Source: Lycocorax pyrrhopterus obiensis (lineage: Eukaryota; Chordata; Aves; Passeriformes; Paradisaeidae). From it: a DNA stretch of 64,000 nucleotides. Of this stretch, positions 10,650 through 33,635 are shown piece after piece; position 1 is the first letter of the stretch, and the number at the start of each line of letters is the position of its first letter. The stretch lies in assembly GCA_014706295.1 (NCBI GenBank), contig JACSVZ010000002.1, positions 54,536,660-54,600,659 of the forward strand, given 5' to 3'. Both the position numbers and the translations under genes were made by a program. The notes beneath the pieces are model-generated. The model was not told the origin of the DNA and made no database searches. It saw only the letters and a program-made list of their open reading frames with translations.

Positions 10650-12460
10650 GTATTTTAGAAAAATGGAAGTTTATTCATCTTTTAATGGCTCAAATAGCAA
10701 ATAAAAGGACAGGATAAGGCATCAGCCAAGACAAGTTTTTTGTGTCCAGTGGCTTCATAACACCTCAGTTCCCAGTATACAGGTTCCAAAGCAAAGTCAT
10801 GATGTTAGTGGTTAGACTCCCTGGCTAAATAGACCCAAATGAGTACACAGTAAGATGAAGACTGGCTTATATTTGCCAGTTACATGAGTAACTTTTATTC
10901 TGCACTTGGCAGTCTACTAAATGCACATACAAAATTCCTACTGATAAATATTTAACATGACAAATATAACTCCTAAGACTTGAGTCCCTAAAACGTCTGT
11001 TAGCATGAAAGTTGTTACCTAGTTTGCTTGAGCACATTTTAAATTGTCAGTTATAGGCTTATACATGTATAAAAAGTATAACAGTTTGTGGAATTGATCT
11101 AGCCTGTCTCACCCCAGAGGAGTCCAAAACCCTCAAACATTCTGGTATATTTTCAGTTAAGATGTAGCACACTAACCATGTGCTAGGTATTCTTGTTGTT
11201 CTGAAGCAACTGAGGCAGTATGTTTTGTTTGGGGATTTTGGATGTGCATGTTAAAGGTTTCTGTATTGCAAAGCACATTTGATTGTTTGATATCAACATT
11301 AACTAGAAAAAGTAGCTACACTGTTCCCCATTTGAAAATCAACATAGACTACAAAACCTGCAAAGAGCTTCAGCATAACACACCATGTTCCCATAGCTAA
11401 GTATTAGGAACACTAAAGAAATTAACCAGAATTTCCCAGACAACATCTTAACTCAAAACACATAAGCGCTACTAGATCAGCCCCACTCCACCCAATTCCA
11501 GGGAGTTAAAACCCAAGGAACATCTAGACAAAAATCTATGCGCAAAACGGAAGTTTCAAGGTACCAGCACATTAAATTTTAAACAACCATTCCAGGCTTA
11601 GATGTGCCATAGGCTTATGACTTCAGTCTTATGCATGTTCTGACCTTTTAGTTTCAAGATACCATATTGTCTACCAAGTTACAGATGACAGAATATGCTC
11701 TGTATTATTCACAATACCAGAGTATGGCACACATTTAAAGAACAGACACTGCTAGCAGACAGCCAGTGAGCGAAATCATCCACGTAACTGCGCTCCACAG
11801 AGAGGGCAGTCTCGCACTGATGCGCCGGGACAGTCTCCATGCAACAGAGTTGAAAATACACCCTTGATTAAGCAACCTGCTATGTTTGGGTTTTAAAATT
11901 AAGGCATATTCAAATGTTTCAATGTAAAAGATTACATCACTCTTCTAAGTTAATCAGGTAATGCAGAACCACATATAGTTTTCCTCAACATAGCTGTTCG
12001 CATATACATTATTCTTTTCTAATTTGCATAACTCCATGGCAAAACAGCTGCATACTGCTTTGTTAGGTATCATGTTCACAATTGTAATTTTCAAGGCAAC
12101 AAAAGACAAGATGAATTGACAAATACCAGTGATAAAAAAGTATGCTTTATAAGAATCCACAAAGTAATACTTTGCCCCTCTGCTCACTATTAAAGAAAAT
12201 ACTACCTATGAAACACTACATTCAGAAGAAATGTGAGAAGGTAGGCAATTATGAAATGGACTCAACTTTGCTTCTCTTGAAGCCACATAATTTGTTTTCA
12301 GTGAATTTGACTTTCAGTGCAGCTCCAAATCATGCTTTTAGTGGTACATTACATTTTCCAGCGTTAGGGTAATTTCAGTCACTTCAGCCTTCAATGGCAT
12401 GCTTATAAATTATGGTTTTTATTAGTATGGTCAGGGTAGGAAAGGAATCCAAGCTTTTGA
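10650..12460 (-). other. RALA: RALA 3' untranslated region (extent inferred)
   Basis: The region follows the RALA stop codon on the - strand. A proximal AATAAA lies at 12,423-12,418, only about 38 bases after the stop. A distal AATAAA lies at 10,674-10,669 and would give a 3'UTR of about 1.8 kb, close in size to the long mammalian RALA 3'UTR. The right-hand end is certain. The left end is a guess from the signal position. Confidence 0.45.
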
Positions 12461-21499
<9,039 letters not shown>

Positions 21500-22867
21500 C
21501 TAGAAGAAAAATATTTCTTCATTAGTTTTCTTTTCCTTCTCCCAAATGAACCGATAAAATGGATTTTTTTCAAATCTCTACATATTTAATGACTTAATTT
21601 CAGTTCTGCTTTAGTGAAAGCTAACTGCTCTTTCACTGGAAATCATTCCGCAAATTGTATTGAGCTCATCTGTTTTTTTAATTAAGCAAAGAAATCCTTC
21701 ACCATTTGGAAACAGCATTTTAGTATGCAGTATTTTCTTTTAGTGGCACAGTAGGTGTCACGATTTCTTGACAGTTTACTACACAAGAATTGAAAAAGGA
21801 AGCCACAGTGAGTCAACACTATATAAGAAAACATGATATGACAGCTGCAGGGGAAGAAAACAAACTTTTGAAGGGATTTTCAGTTTAAATGGCACGCACT
21901 AAGACACAGCAGCAAGGATTGGCTAGAGTACTTTTACAGGAAAAGCAAGCAAACTTAAAATCTAAAAATACCCAGTCTCAGTAAGTCAGAAACCAAAATA
22001 ACCATCTAGTTTATACAGAATGGAAAGATTCAACTTGCCTAGAAATGTAATTATTTTGTACATTTGGAGTAGTTGTCACAGTCCTGTGACTGCTTGTTTA
22101 AACACAAATCTCTGCATCTCACCAACACCAAAAGCCTCTATGACAGCTAATTCACATAGTTTAATGTACGTGTGCACAAGCACAAAAAGTAACAATTCCA
22201 TTAACTTTTAAAAAAAATCACACGTGCTATAGTTTTAGTGGATCTCTATTTTCCCACACCTTTGTTTCATTCCCTCCCTATCCCAATAGTAATAAAACTG
22301 TACTTGTAAGTGCTTGCACAGTTCTTAAAACACAAGAAAGTCCCTGTACAGTGACAGAATGTGCTCTCCTCCAGAGACTTAAGGTCAAAACAAGGTCTGA
22401 ATGCCAAAAGAGACAATGACATCTACATTATATATATAAATACAAGAAAGATTTGTGGTAGCAATTAAAAACCAAATGTAACTCAGATTTTTTTTTAATA
22501 GAAAACTCAAAAAGAGCACATTCACACGGCAGCACAGCTCAGTTATATACGGAACTACCAGGTAATAGCACAGCATAGTAACTTGGCATGATTACCTCAT
22601 TACCTTTAGCCATCATGATTATTTGACAATGTCACACTAAAATTACACCCTACTGCATAACGAATCATCCTTCTGTGCAGCTTAAACAAGCAGAATGTGA
22701 AACATGACAACTTCCTTAAAACTTGTATCAAAATCTCCAGTTGAGGCCACGCACTAAGGCTTTGTTAGCAGTGATGCAGGTAGTATAAAAGCATGATGAC
22801 TAAGGTTTCATTGGAGATTAAGCCAATCCTTCCTGGAAGTAAAAATAAATAAATACATGCCATCAAG

Positions 22868-23233
22868 GTTCTCACACTGCCATGTCAGCAAGCAGGCTGG
22901 GGATGAGCAAGCAGCTAGGAGAGACACAGCTGACCAAAGGGGTATCACCATGCCATAGCTTAGCAATAAATGTTGGCAGAGAGGTTTGAAGTTTGTCAGC
23001 GCTGCCGTGGCTCAGGAACTGGATGGGCATTGGTCAGCTAGAAGTGACCAAATTTTCTTTTAATTGCTTTTCTTGGATTTGTTTTAGTTTTTAAAAAATA
23101 CTTACGGAGTTATCATTATCTCGACCCACAATTTTTCTTACTTTTACCCTTTCAATTCTCTCACCCCTCCCACCAGTGGCAGGGGGAGCGAGCAAGCAGT
23201 GGTACTTGGCTGCCAACCAAGATCAACCCACAA
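22868..23233 (+). mobile_element. Decayed ERVL-type LTR fragment
   Basis: It matches the 3' two thirds of the avian LTR family that is also present at 46,007: 'cacagctgaccaaagggg', 'ttagcaataaa', 'tatctcgacccaca', 'cttacttttaccctttcaat', 'tctctcacccctcccacc', then 'gagcgagcaagcagtggt'. It carries insertions and many substitutions, so it is much older than the 46-kb copy. Confidence 0.7.
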
Positions 23234-26200
23234 CTTATGTGAAAAACTCTTGAGATCACATCAGCACCACTACCCATTCTGCCGTCAAAGAATTCTGAAA
23301 ATGCAACTGAAAATTGAGTCAAATTATTTTCCCCAGAAAGATTATCTAAGCAAAATAAGCATAAGTAAGCTGCTATACTCATTACAGAGATATAACAGAC
23401 GAATACAACTAACATCATGCTACAAGTTATTTTAAAAATGAGATGGAAAAGAGCAAACATTTCTGTTTTGGCTTAAAAAGAACGATTGCTTTCTTTTTAC
23501 TCAAGAGGGAGTACGAGAACATGAAAATAGTTCCAAGCCATGTGCATGCTTTCAACCTACTACATTGTTTTGTCCTTGCCCACTTTTGTCTTCAAAGGAA
23601 AAACATATCCTGAAAGTCATGCGTCTTAGTATGTATGTCAGACAAGCAAGAAAGAAAATTCATCTGAATTCCATTATCAACTGACAACAGCTCAGTTTGC
23701 AAAGCTTAGATTACAATATCTACCTGGATATGGCCTACTCTAAGCTTACTGAGCAAGAAAACAGACTATTCTTCTGTAAGTACTTCAATACTGGAACAAG
23801 TCCAAATGAATTCAGCAGGACCTCACTCAGGTGAGTTTGGGCTAACCATACTACAATATGAAAAAATTCAAATACACAGTAGCAATATTTCACTGTAATA
23901 TTTGTTGTAAATTAATCTCCAGTCTTTAAGTAGATCGAGCAATATGAAAATTCAAATTTTACTTCAACTTGCAATTCAACAAGTAGTGTCCCAGTGTGAC
24001 AAACAAGTTGCCACTTTTTGTACTCTGCAGCAGCTGACCCATAAAAAACCCAGCACATTTCCACTTCCAACTTGATCCCGACAAATAATTTTCAGTAAAC
24101 AACATTCCATTAAGATACTGAAAACAGCAAAACTTCATACTACCACAGACTTCAAATCTTCAAGATAAGCTTGTCATAAACACTATGGCACATTTTGTAG
24201 TAGGAGGGCGGCTCAGGGATGTCAGTTTGCTCCCAAGTTCTTCACAATCCAATAAAGATATAATGCTGGCAAAACTCAGGCCTGCTGAGTAGTAGACAAT
24301 GTGGAAAGAGAGAGAAATAAGTTACTAACAATGCAAGTACAATATGATACTGTGCAAACAACACTTAATCCAAAGAGACTGCTTCAGAGCAAATACTCTG
24401 CCAGAGAGAAGAAAGACCTTTAAAGTGATAAGTTCTAAGCTACTGCCACGATTCTAGTTTCAGTGTGCTTTGAAAAACAAAGAGGAACCTAGATTCCAAT
24501 TTTAACAGTAAAGCACCTGCGATGAAGTTTTATGCAAAGTCTTTCTGCCTGTAATTTATGCAGCCTGATTTATTTTCATAAGAAGTATTAATTTGGGTCA
24601 TATCTAGTTACTGAACTGTCCTACTTTATAATTATGATAAAACAGACAGAGACTATGACAAGAACCCTGTCGCATGAAGCTCAAAAAAGCATATTTCCTC
24701 ATTATGCATAGCACGGGATTTATTATTATTTTAATCTTCATGGTGCAAAATTATTCGCGGGTCACAAGGTAAACACTGGATTACCCTACAGTCAAATCCT
24801 ACGTCACCTACAGCAGAAAGATGTTCACAAAGAGCCAAGCACGGTGTTGTCAATAGCTATACCATCCATTTAGACAGGTCAGCTTTTTACCACACCATTT
24901 GGAAATCCCATCGCATCAATTCAGCTGTTGACACATACATAAGTTTATTCTTAAACAGTTCTTCATGTAGTTCAACAAGTTAGAAGGGAAGCAAAAGCTT
25001 AACTGGCTCAGCAATGTACTGCAGTATCTTCACTCAGAAGGGCAAGAGCATTGTCTAACCACCATGCTATGGATCAGTCCTCACCTCCACTGCAGATAAA
25101 CTCCTAGGAAGCTGCCCTTTTCCAACATATTTAAGCAGATAAAGACACAAACAAATGAATCCCTGACTGCTCAGACAAAGTAAGCAGTTCTCAAAGCTCC
25201 TTCAGCTGTTTTAGTGCCTGCTTGCAGATAAACACACCCATGATTCTATGCTCCATTTAATGGCAGGCTTCCAGTTGGAGCTAGGATCATTTTTTTTTGA
25301 GCAAGGCTAGGGAGCAATTAGATTAAATAATAACTGCAGGGGTAGGAATTATAATTCATGTTAGCATCAGTAATAGCATCTTGTCCAACAGTCTAGAAAT
25401 CTGATCAAATGAAAGAAGAGTAGGTAGCTAAATAACTTTTAAGTTACTTTTACATTATTAAGATCATCATGAAGCTTCTATCTGGAGCTGTAAAGCTGTT
25501 GCTCGTCTTGAGTGACTGGCTTCTACCTGTATCAATACTTAACTTATCCTAAGGTTCATACATCACAGCCTGCACAGGTCCTCTGCACAAAAAATACAAT
25601 GTTACCTTTAGTCCCCCGTGGATTTACACACCACATGCAACTCCACCCACTAGAGGAGTGAGCTGGACAGTGTTTCTGTAACACAACTTGGACACAGTAA
25701 GTATCATGTTAACGTCCACATAAAGTCTTGAAACACAGAATGGTTATCTCCAGATCCAGAAGAGTAAGATAGATAACCAGGTGCCAGCACAAAAAGTAGT
25801 TTTCATCTTCAGGGACAATATTTCCAGAGAGAAATCTTTGCAAATACAAGTTAGGAAAGAAAAAAACAAAAAGCAAGAATCTTTGATCTCTCTTTATTAG
25901 TCTATATTTTGTCCTCCTATTTACTATGTCAGCCAAATAAATTGAGATTAAAACACGCTTATGGGTGAAAAAAACCTTATGAGTTTTATCCCCTCACTCA
26001 TCTTCCCCACCTGATTAAACTGACTCTTCTTAAGCTGTCCTGTTCCTCAGTTGGCTTTTTCTTACAGAGTAACTTGCTCCAAACCAATCAAAGCATGCTT
26101 CCTTACACATCCATTCCATTTGTCCTCTACATTCCTCCCCAATGCAATAATCCCAAGGTTCATACACTAAGAGAGAGCACAAAAGTGGCCAACAGAATAC

Positions 26201-29200
26201 CTGTGTACCATCCAAAGAGAGCGAGAGACACCCAATTTAGATGACTTCTTTTCCTTCACAGGGAACACTGTGGATCACAGGATACAGACTTCCCCATATT
26301 TAGGCAGCAGCAAATATTGAAGAAATTTATAGAAACAGCCATATCCAAGACATCTCCATCCCTATCAAAATGTACCCAAAACTGGCCAAAAACTAACAAA
26401 AAACAGAGCATATGATCAGCCCCTCATTTTCTTAGAGAAGGTGACCAAAAGAAGTCAAGAAGCTATTCCGCCCATTTTAATTCCTTGGAGTCTCATAAAT
26501 GCAACATAAATGAGAACCAGGAAAAGAAAAGCATTACACCAAAGTCACATCATTACAGGCACAAATTCAGCTGGCATCTTCTGCACTACTATACATAAAG
26601 CTGAATGCAGGCCTTGTGAATATGCAGTTGTCCTTAACAGGAGGACTTTGATTTGCTGCAGACATTTGTTTGAAGGGGACTAGTTTAAACATAGCTTTGT
26701 ATTTACAGATAGCTGGTACAGCTAGCATAGTTGATTCTAGTTAATAAGTAGAGATAGGGGTACCTTTCTTCAACTGCAAAACAATTTTTTATTGCCAATT
26801 TTATAGCCTACATAAAACTAATACATCAAAACCGAATCCTAGTTCTTTTGTTTACTTTCCTTTTGGAGAGCATTACATAAAGATTTTAAAGTCTGTCATA
26901 CTAACCTCATTACCTACTCACTTTTATGATGAGTAACTTTCTTCCCTGAAGACTGTTTTATATAATAAGCATCAATTACAACTGCTAGCTGATACATTAC
27001 AGCACCCGCCTTTACTCTGTTTAACAGAGATAGAACTTGATACATTTGAAGGAACACGAATAATTAAACTGCAGTATGTGAGCTGCCTGCACAGTATCAA
27101 GAACTAGTCAGTATGCTTTGACCAAAATACTCCCAGAGCGGCAAAATTATCAATTACTTACTGAACAATTAAAGAAAATTTAGCAATGGAAACTCATATT
27201 GCTCTAAACAAATAACCTTTTCTTACCTGAAAAAATTAATGCCTGCGCTACTCTGCACTTTACACATAGTATAATCTATCACCTCCAGAAACATTAGCCA
27301 CAACTTATTTCATGCTGAAGTGAAAATTTATGGTAATTATTTGACAGTATTTTCTAAAGTGAGCTTAAAAACTCTCCAAAGTTTCATAATTCCCCAAAGT
27401 GAATAAAAACTTTGTTGCCTCACATGACCTACGAATTACAAGCTCAATTTTCTAAGAAAAAGCACAGGAACAAGAATTTTGAAAAATGGCAACATATTTC
27501 ACATCCCCAAGGACAATGAAGCAATCTAATCTTATCTGTTATGAAAATATCACAAATTCAACCAGTTACTTCATTGTTTATTGAGTCCCATAGTTTCAGT
27601 TTGGTTAACAAGAGCAGAAGTATACTTGGGAATGTATTGTTTGAAAATAGCACTAGCATACTAGGTGCCAAATATCTGGAAGACACCTCACGAATTATTC
27701 AGATATTTCTGCAGTAAAAGCATTCCTGGAAAAGGAGGGAGGCAACTCCAGGCAAGCAGAATCTAACCCTCCCATCATCTGGTTCCAATTACAACATTCA
27801 AACCAGATCAGCAGAAACACCCCATGACCCAGAAATTGATAGGATACATGAGGATACAGGATGGGACATGATACCAGCTGTTTTAAGAACTAGAGAATAA
27901 GGGAGTTTTAAAAGTTAGATCAGCATTATTGTTGTGTCATCGAGTTTGACTGGTGTTTTATTACAGTTTAAATACACAACATCTGCCAAATTCTGCACAA
28001 AGTAACATCAGTATTTTATTAAGATAGAACAAGTATTTCAAATGTTAAATAATCACTACAAACTTTAAGTAGTAAACTAGAGAAAGAGAAGAATGAACCC
28101 AAATGTTCAAACCTGTCTTAGAAATGACTAATTTCATTAGGTAATGAAACAGGCCTCCTGAAACTCAGCCTCATAACAAGTTAGAAATTTTCACAGCAAG
28201 TATTTCCCTATGTCCAGAAAATAATCCTTTGAGATAAACACGTTTAACTAGGAATTAGGATTTGGAGCTTCCCATGAATTTAACAAGCAGTTAAATCACA
28301 TTCAAGGTTTCGTAAGAACCCTTCTTTCCAAAGCTTTCTAGGGCACACCTTAGAAGGTGCTTGTGCCTCCCACACCCACAAAACAAATTTGCTACGGTGA
28401 CTGACTACACATATACTAACAAAAGTAAAGGGTAGAAGACTGACTTCAGTTCTATCTCTCAGCAGAAGCAAATCTCCTCAGACAAAAGACCTACATTTCC
28501 TAGCTCCTTGAGACAAGTACTTCAAATCATAACCATATCTAGGCATTTAAACTGGAAAAGCCAAGCAGTGAAATCTTCATCCAGTAAGAGGCCCATCCAT
28601 CCCATAAATTACATCGTGTTGTTATAAAGAATAGCGGCTCCCACATGCCCACAGCTTTATACTCTTAAGACAGCATCAGAAGAATTGAGATCTCTCCAAC
28701 AAGAAGTCACTAAAACATGGGAAACAAATACACAGACTTCCAGCAGTCTCCCAGAAGCTCCACAATGCCTTAGTGCCAACTTCTGGGCATGGCCATGAAC
28801 AAGACAGCACCTTCTGAAGTAAGAACAGACATGTATTTCATATGTTTTAAGTCATCATTTCAGCATTTTCTTACCAAAAGGCCTCTTTGGCATCCTGCAA
28901 GATGACTTCTGGAGAGGCACTTCCATGAGGAAATTTCTTGAAACCCACATGGAACAGCACATGAAAACCCTGACAAACTGAACAACAGAAACAGTCTAGA
29001 ACAAAATCAAGGTCTTAAGATTTCAAACCCTGTAGCGTACTGAAAAGAAAACAAAGCAGCTACATCGCTGTCCACATAAATGGCTGACAAAACACACAAC
29101 CCTTGAGCCCAACTGTGTGTGTCTGCAAGGCTGATATAAACTGAACCTGCAACAGTCTGACTGATATTCCCATATCCTTTCTCCCAATAGCACTGGTGTT

Positions 29201-32200
29201 TGCAACAACTAGGTGGCAAAGCACTTAAGAAATTGCTCTAGACAAAAATTAACCTATACTGCTTTTTGAACAGATTAGTTACCTAAACAAGTCTGCTGGT
29301 ACCAAAGACAGCCCAGAACAACACATAGCTGAGCATGGGGAAAGCAAAACTACAGCACTTCCAGCCAATAAACACTGTGGCAAAACAGTGCAAAGTGTTT
29401 TAGGGTTCCTCAACCATAATCTGACACCTGTTGAATTCCTCACTTTTTGCAAGTTATGTAATGGCTATTACAAAACATTGGTAAGAATTCTAGACACTTG
29501 CAATGGTTTATCTGGACTGATCCAGAGATCAGCAGGAAGAGCAGCACCTCAAGCCCACCACCAAGGTTAACACTAGGTTAAAGCTTGCTTTCATAGTTCA
29601 ACAGACTAAAGTCACACTGTGAAATAATTTTGGTAATATACACATTTACGTGAGAGTCTAGAATACTGTTCCTGCTTCTACAAGCTCAGTACGTGGCTGG
29701 TGCCCTCTCTCAGTCTATTCTAATCATTGAGGGAACTTAGCTTTCTGAGGCTGATGGTGCTGAAGTGCTTTAACACAAAGTGTAAGGGTCATGTCTTCTT
29801 TCATATTCAATTTGTAAACATGAAGACCTGTAATCTAGCATATTAACAGAAGGCATTCATTTTGTATTGATTTAAGATTATACACCATGAGGAGAGAATT
29901 AACAGTCACAGCAGACATGATAGAATAATGAACAATTACAATTACATGCCACTAGCCTCTCAAAGCTATCCAAAGACTTGCATGGACTCAGAGGGAAGGC
30001 AGACAAACAGGTACTACGGTACTACAGCTGATTTTCTACCATAAGCAAAACTAATGAAAGGCTGAAACAGATGAGGGGGACATCTGTGGAAGAGCCTCCC
30101 ACATCAGTTACCCATAATCAAAAGTCAAGCTGCGTTCATGGGAGATGCATTTGATATAGAACAAAGACACCCTCCCAACTCCCATCACCGCAAAAATGTA
30201 AGAGCCAACATACAGCCTACAAAGATGAATTTTAGTAATGCAGAATCAACAGCTCAGGGTCTCAACTAGTGCTATTCTACTAAGAACTCAGTGAAACATT
30301 TCAAGAACACATTTAAGTTAGTGTCACCTAAGACATACGAAATACAGCCATTTTTATCCTGTGTTTCAAGTACAAGAAAGCACATCTGGAAGCTAACTTT
30401 TGATTGACAATAAGCTAGGCTTCACTGACACTTGCACAGGGCTGTTGCATCCAGCTGTTCTAGAAAGCAAAAAGAATGGAGTTCCCTTGAAGGCACTATG
30501 CCACAGCTTGCAGCATAAGCTTCAGTAGTGCACTTTCAAAAGCAGTTCAAGAGCACTGCATTCAAAACTTGTTCACAGCATATTCAGTATCAAAAATTCA
30601 GGGTTTTTTGCTCAATCATATTTCAAAAGGAATCTCAACCACATTAGTGTGTCCTTTTTGCCCCTGTACATTTACACTTCAATATACACTACAGAATTTT
30701 AGGAAGATTTAAATGTAAGTATGTTGACTTGGCTTGATGAAGTAAATTCTTTGAGAAAAGACTCAAGGTGGCTTCCAAAAGACATACTTGAAAAAATATA
30801 GGTTTTCCTCTAACACAGATACCTTTTGAATTGTTAAAAACCCTAGTCTTCCTTTAGAAGTTCAGAATGTCAGATGTGCATTTTCTAGAAACTACAAATA
30901 TTTGCATGGTCATTTTTACAGCCAGAAAGAATGACAATCAAGATCCACATTGACTAAACCCAAAACTGCACCCAGATAGTTTCACAGCTCTACAGGCAGG
31001 AAAGTTAACTTGTGACAGAGAAATATCTAGAAACAAATGGTATCTACAAAGCAAAACAGTTATCACGCTCATGGCAGGCTGCACCCAACAGTCTTATGGA
31101 ATTTATAGAAGGGATGCAGACAGCATCTCTTCTATAGCTTAGGGCTCTGCCTGGTAGAAGCAGCCTCGTTGTTTTGCATGGATCTCTCATCACACCAAGA
31201 CAAGTTCTGATGCTGATACAAGGAATTTATCCTGCTCAAAACAACTATTTTTCCCTGTTAGCCAGTCATAATAGTACTATGGTGAAAACTCACATGAACA
31301 CCCTTAAATTCTTTCAAGTATTAGTACAGAGAGAATGAACACAGAAGCCTTGTTTGAGTAACACTCCTATGAAATTCTTGACAAAGAAAAAGTCTAAGCT
31401 TTCAAATAAAGCATTTTTGAGGCAGGCACTGCCTTCTTCCACAAGTCAGTGCCTAGCTGCATGAAGTTTCAGCAAAAGCAGAATAGGGATACCACAATAC
31501 ATTATCCTTCACATCTCATGCTAATAAAACGGCTTCTAACAATGAAGGATGCAGGAAACGAGTGCTCCAGCAGTTGCAAGCACGTTTACATGAAAGGCCA
31601 CAGCACAGATGACGCAAGCACACAGGACTGAATGCAGGGCATTAACAAGAGACACCAAGAAGCAGGTACCAAGTTCTCAGTCTCCTCTTCACAAATACAG
31701 GCAAGTGTTCTCTCTCCCCACAGGCAGACTGCATCACTACACCAGCCAAATGGAACCTAATGAAATACGAGCATGTTGGATTTTGCATTTCAAAAATTTC
31801 CTTTTATTCCTCTAAGGAATCATGCAGCTGCAGCAAATTTCTTTAGTGAAATCTGACTTGGCAAAGTAAGTTACTTCATACATTTTATGACTTTGCCATC
31901 TGTTTCACCACCTAATTAGAAATGCACAAGTACTTTTTTTGTAGTAGTATTGCATGAGCACTACTTTTGTAGCCATATTTTGTTCTGGAAATGTCTCCTT
32001 CTGTTTATATTCTACACAGTGCGAATTTCTTCTCCTAAAATCATAGTAATTTTTCTGTTTTATTCAGGGAACAAGGATTTCATATGCACGTCTCACATAA
32101 TGACACCGGTTTGCAAATACACAAAAATCTTTTGAATAGGTGATTCAAGAACACAAGTGGTTATAGACCTGATGTTGCATAGTAATACAGCACTCATAAA

Positions 32201-33380
32201 GCTGAAACACTGTTAGGCTGATCCCTCCCAATTTTTAGATGCCATTTATTCTAAAACTGTTAGATATATGATTTGAAAAATTGATAGAGTTAACCTAATA
32301 GACCTAAAAGACCCAATCGGGCAATGAATTGTCTTTTAGTTCAATATATGCTTGCCAATCATATGATACATGATAGACTTTCATGGCTATTTCACATATT
32401 ATGGGCACTGAACTTGCAATGGCTAGAAACAGAGGGCATTCAGTTCATTAAATTAATATGAAATTATTAATATTCATACCAATTTATCAATTTTCACATT
32501 AAGTGCCAGTGAAAGGTGGTTTTCATCTTGTCCTGCTTAAAATACTGATCACACTTTTCGTGCAGTACCACAGAAGGCATTTTCAAATTGAATGTTCTCA
32601 AACTGTAAAGTAGTAACTTTTAAAAATTGCTTTTTGCTCCTGTTTCAATTCTTACAACTCCTACAATGCACAAAGTAACTCAGAACTGTTAAATGACTTT
32701 ACAAGAATATACGTGTGTAAGTTCCAAGTTTTAACCGAACAGGCTATCTAAAAAAAATTCTTTACAAAGCAACCTATGTTAAAATCATAGATCAATTTCA
32801 GAACCCAGAAGCAAGCATAACATTCATTTCTGACTATTTGGGGAACCAAGTGAAGCAGCTATCAAAAACTTCTGATGAAAAACCTAAAAATTAGTTTTTT
32901 AATCATACTCCAAAGGCAAAGACTCTTGGAAAAGGCACCATTAAGGATGGTGTACTATTACACGTCACTAGATGGGTCGCAAGTGTGTCTTTCTTCCTCT
33001 GACCTGACAGGCAATGCAAAAGCTAAAGGCATTCCAGCAGTGGTCACAGACCGAACTCAGTTTATTTTAAAGGCCAGTTTCCCCATGGAAAAACGACTAT
33101 AGAAATCCGTCTATGGTGAAATCCGATATCTTTATCAACATTTAACTGATTTAATTCTACACACATTGCAATGCTAAACAGTACCAAGTGTGAGCTGTTT
33201 TCCTTTCTGTATCCACAACCTTTCAAATTCCAGTGAGAAGTATGTGACCTAATACCTTTTCAATGTTACATGGTTTTCTCTGGCCTAAGAAACCTTCACT
33301 ACCTCTGACTTAGGAAAACACTTTCTTTTTCAGCTGGTCACTTGCAAGCTCTCAATTCAGTAGCAGTACTTCTGTTAGCA

Positions 33381-33635
33381 TCAGTTCACCACAAAGTCAG
33401 AAGCTAATTCTACTGCTTTTGCCCTCGAGGAGTTTATTTCTTTTACCATAATGCAGTCAGAGTCCTGCATAAAGTCTGGAAAAGTTAGTGTTATTAAAAC
33501 CCATTCCTGTTGCTCATAGATGATAGCATGACCAGTCTTAGTTTGTTGTAAAACAGGAATTATGTTCCTGAGAATATCTCCTTCAAACCCCTGATCATCT
33601 AACTGTGCCATTCTAACTGGATTAGTTATGACCAT
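33381..33635 (-). other. Unexplained 84-codon open frame in RALA intron 1
   Basis: The frame reads MVITNPVRMAQLDDQGFEGD and continues to SSRAKAVELASDFVVN before TGA. Its composition is protein-like (mixed charged and hydrophobic residues, few Cys, no low complexity), unlike other frames of this intron. Stops lie just upstream of the ATG in the same frame and no strong acceptor precedes it. I recognise no family. It could be a fragment of an old processed pseudogene or mobile-element protein, an exon of an unknown transcript, or chance. Confidence 0.25.
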
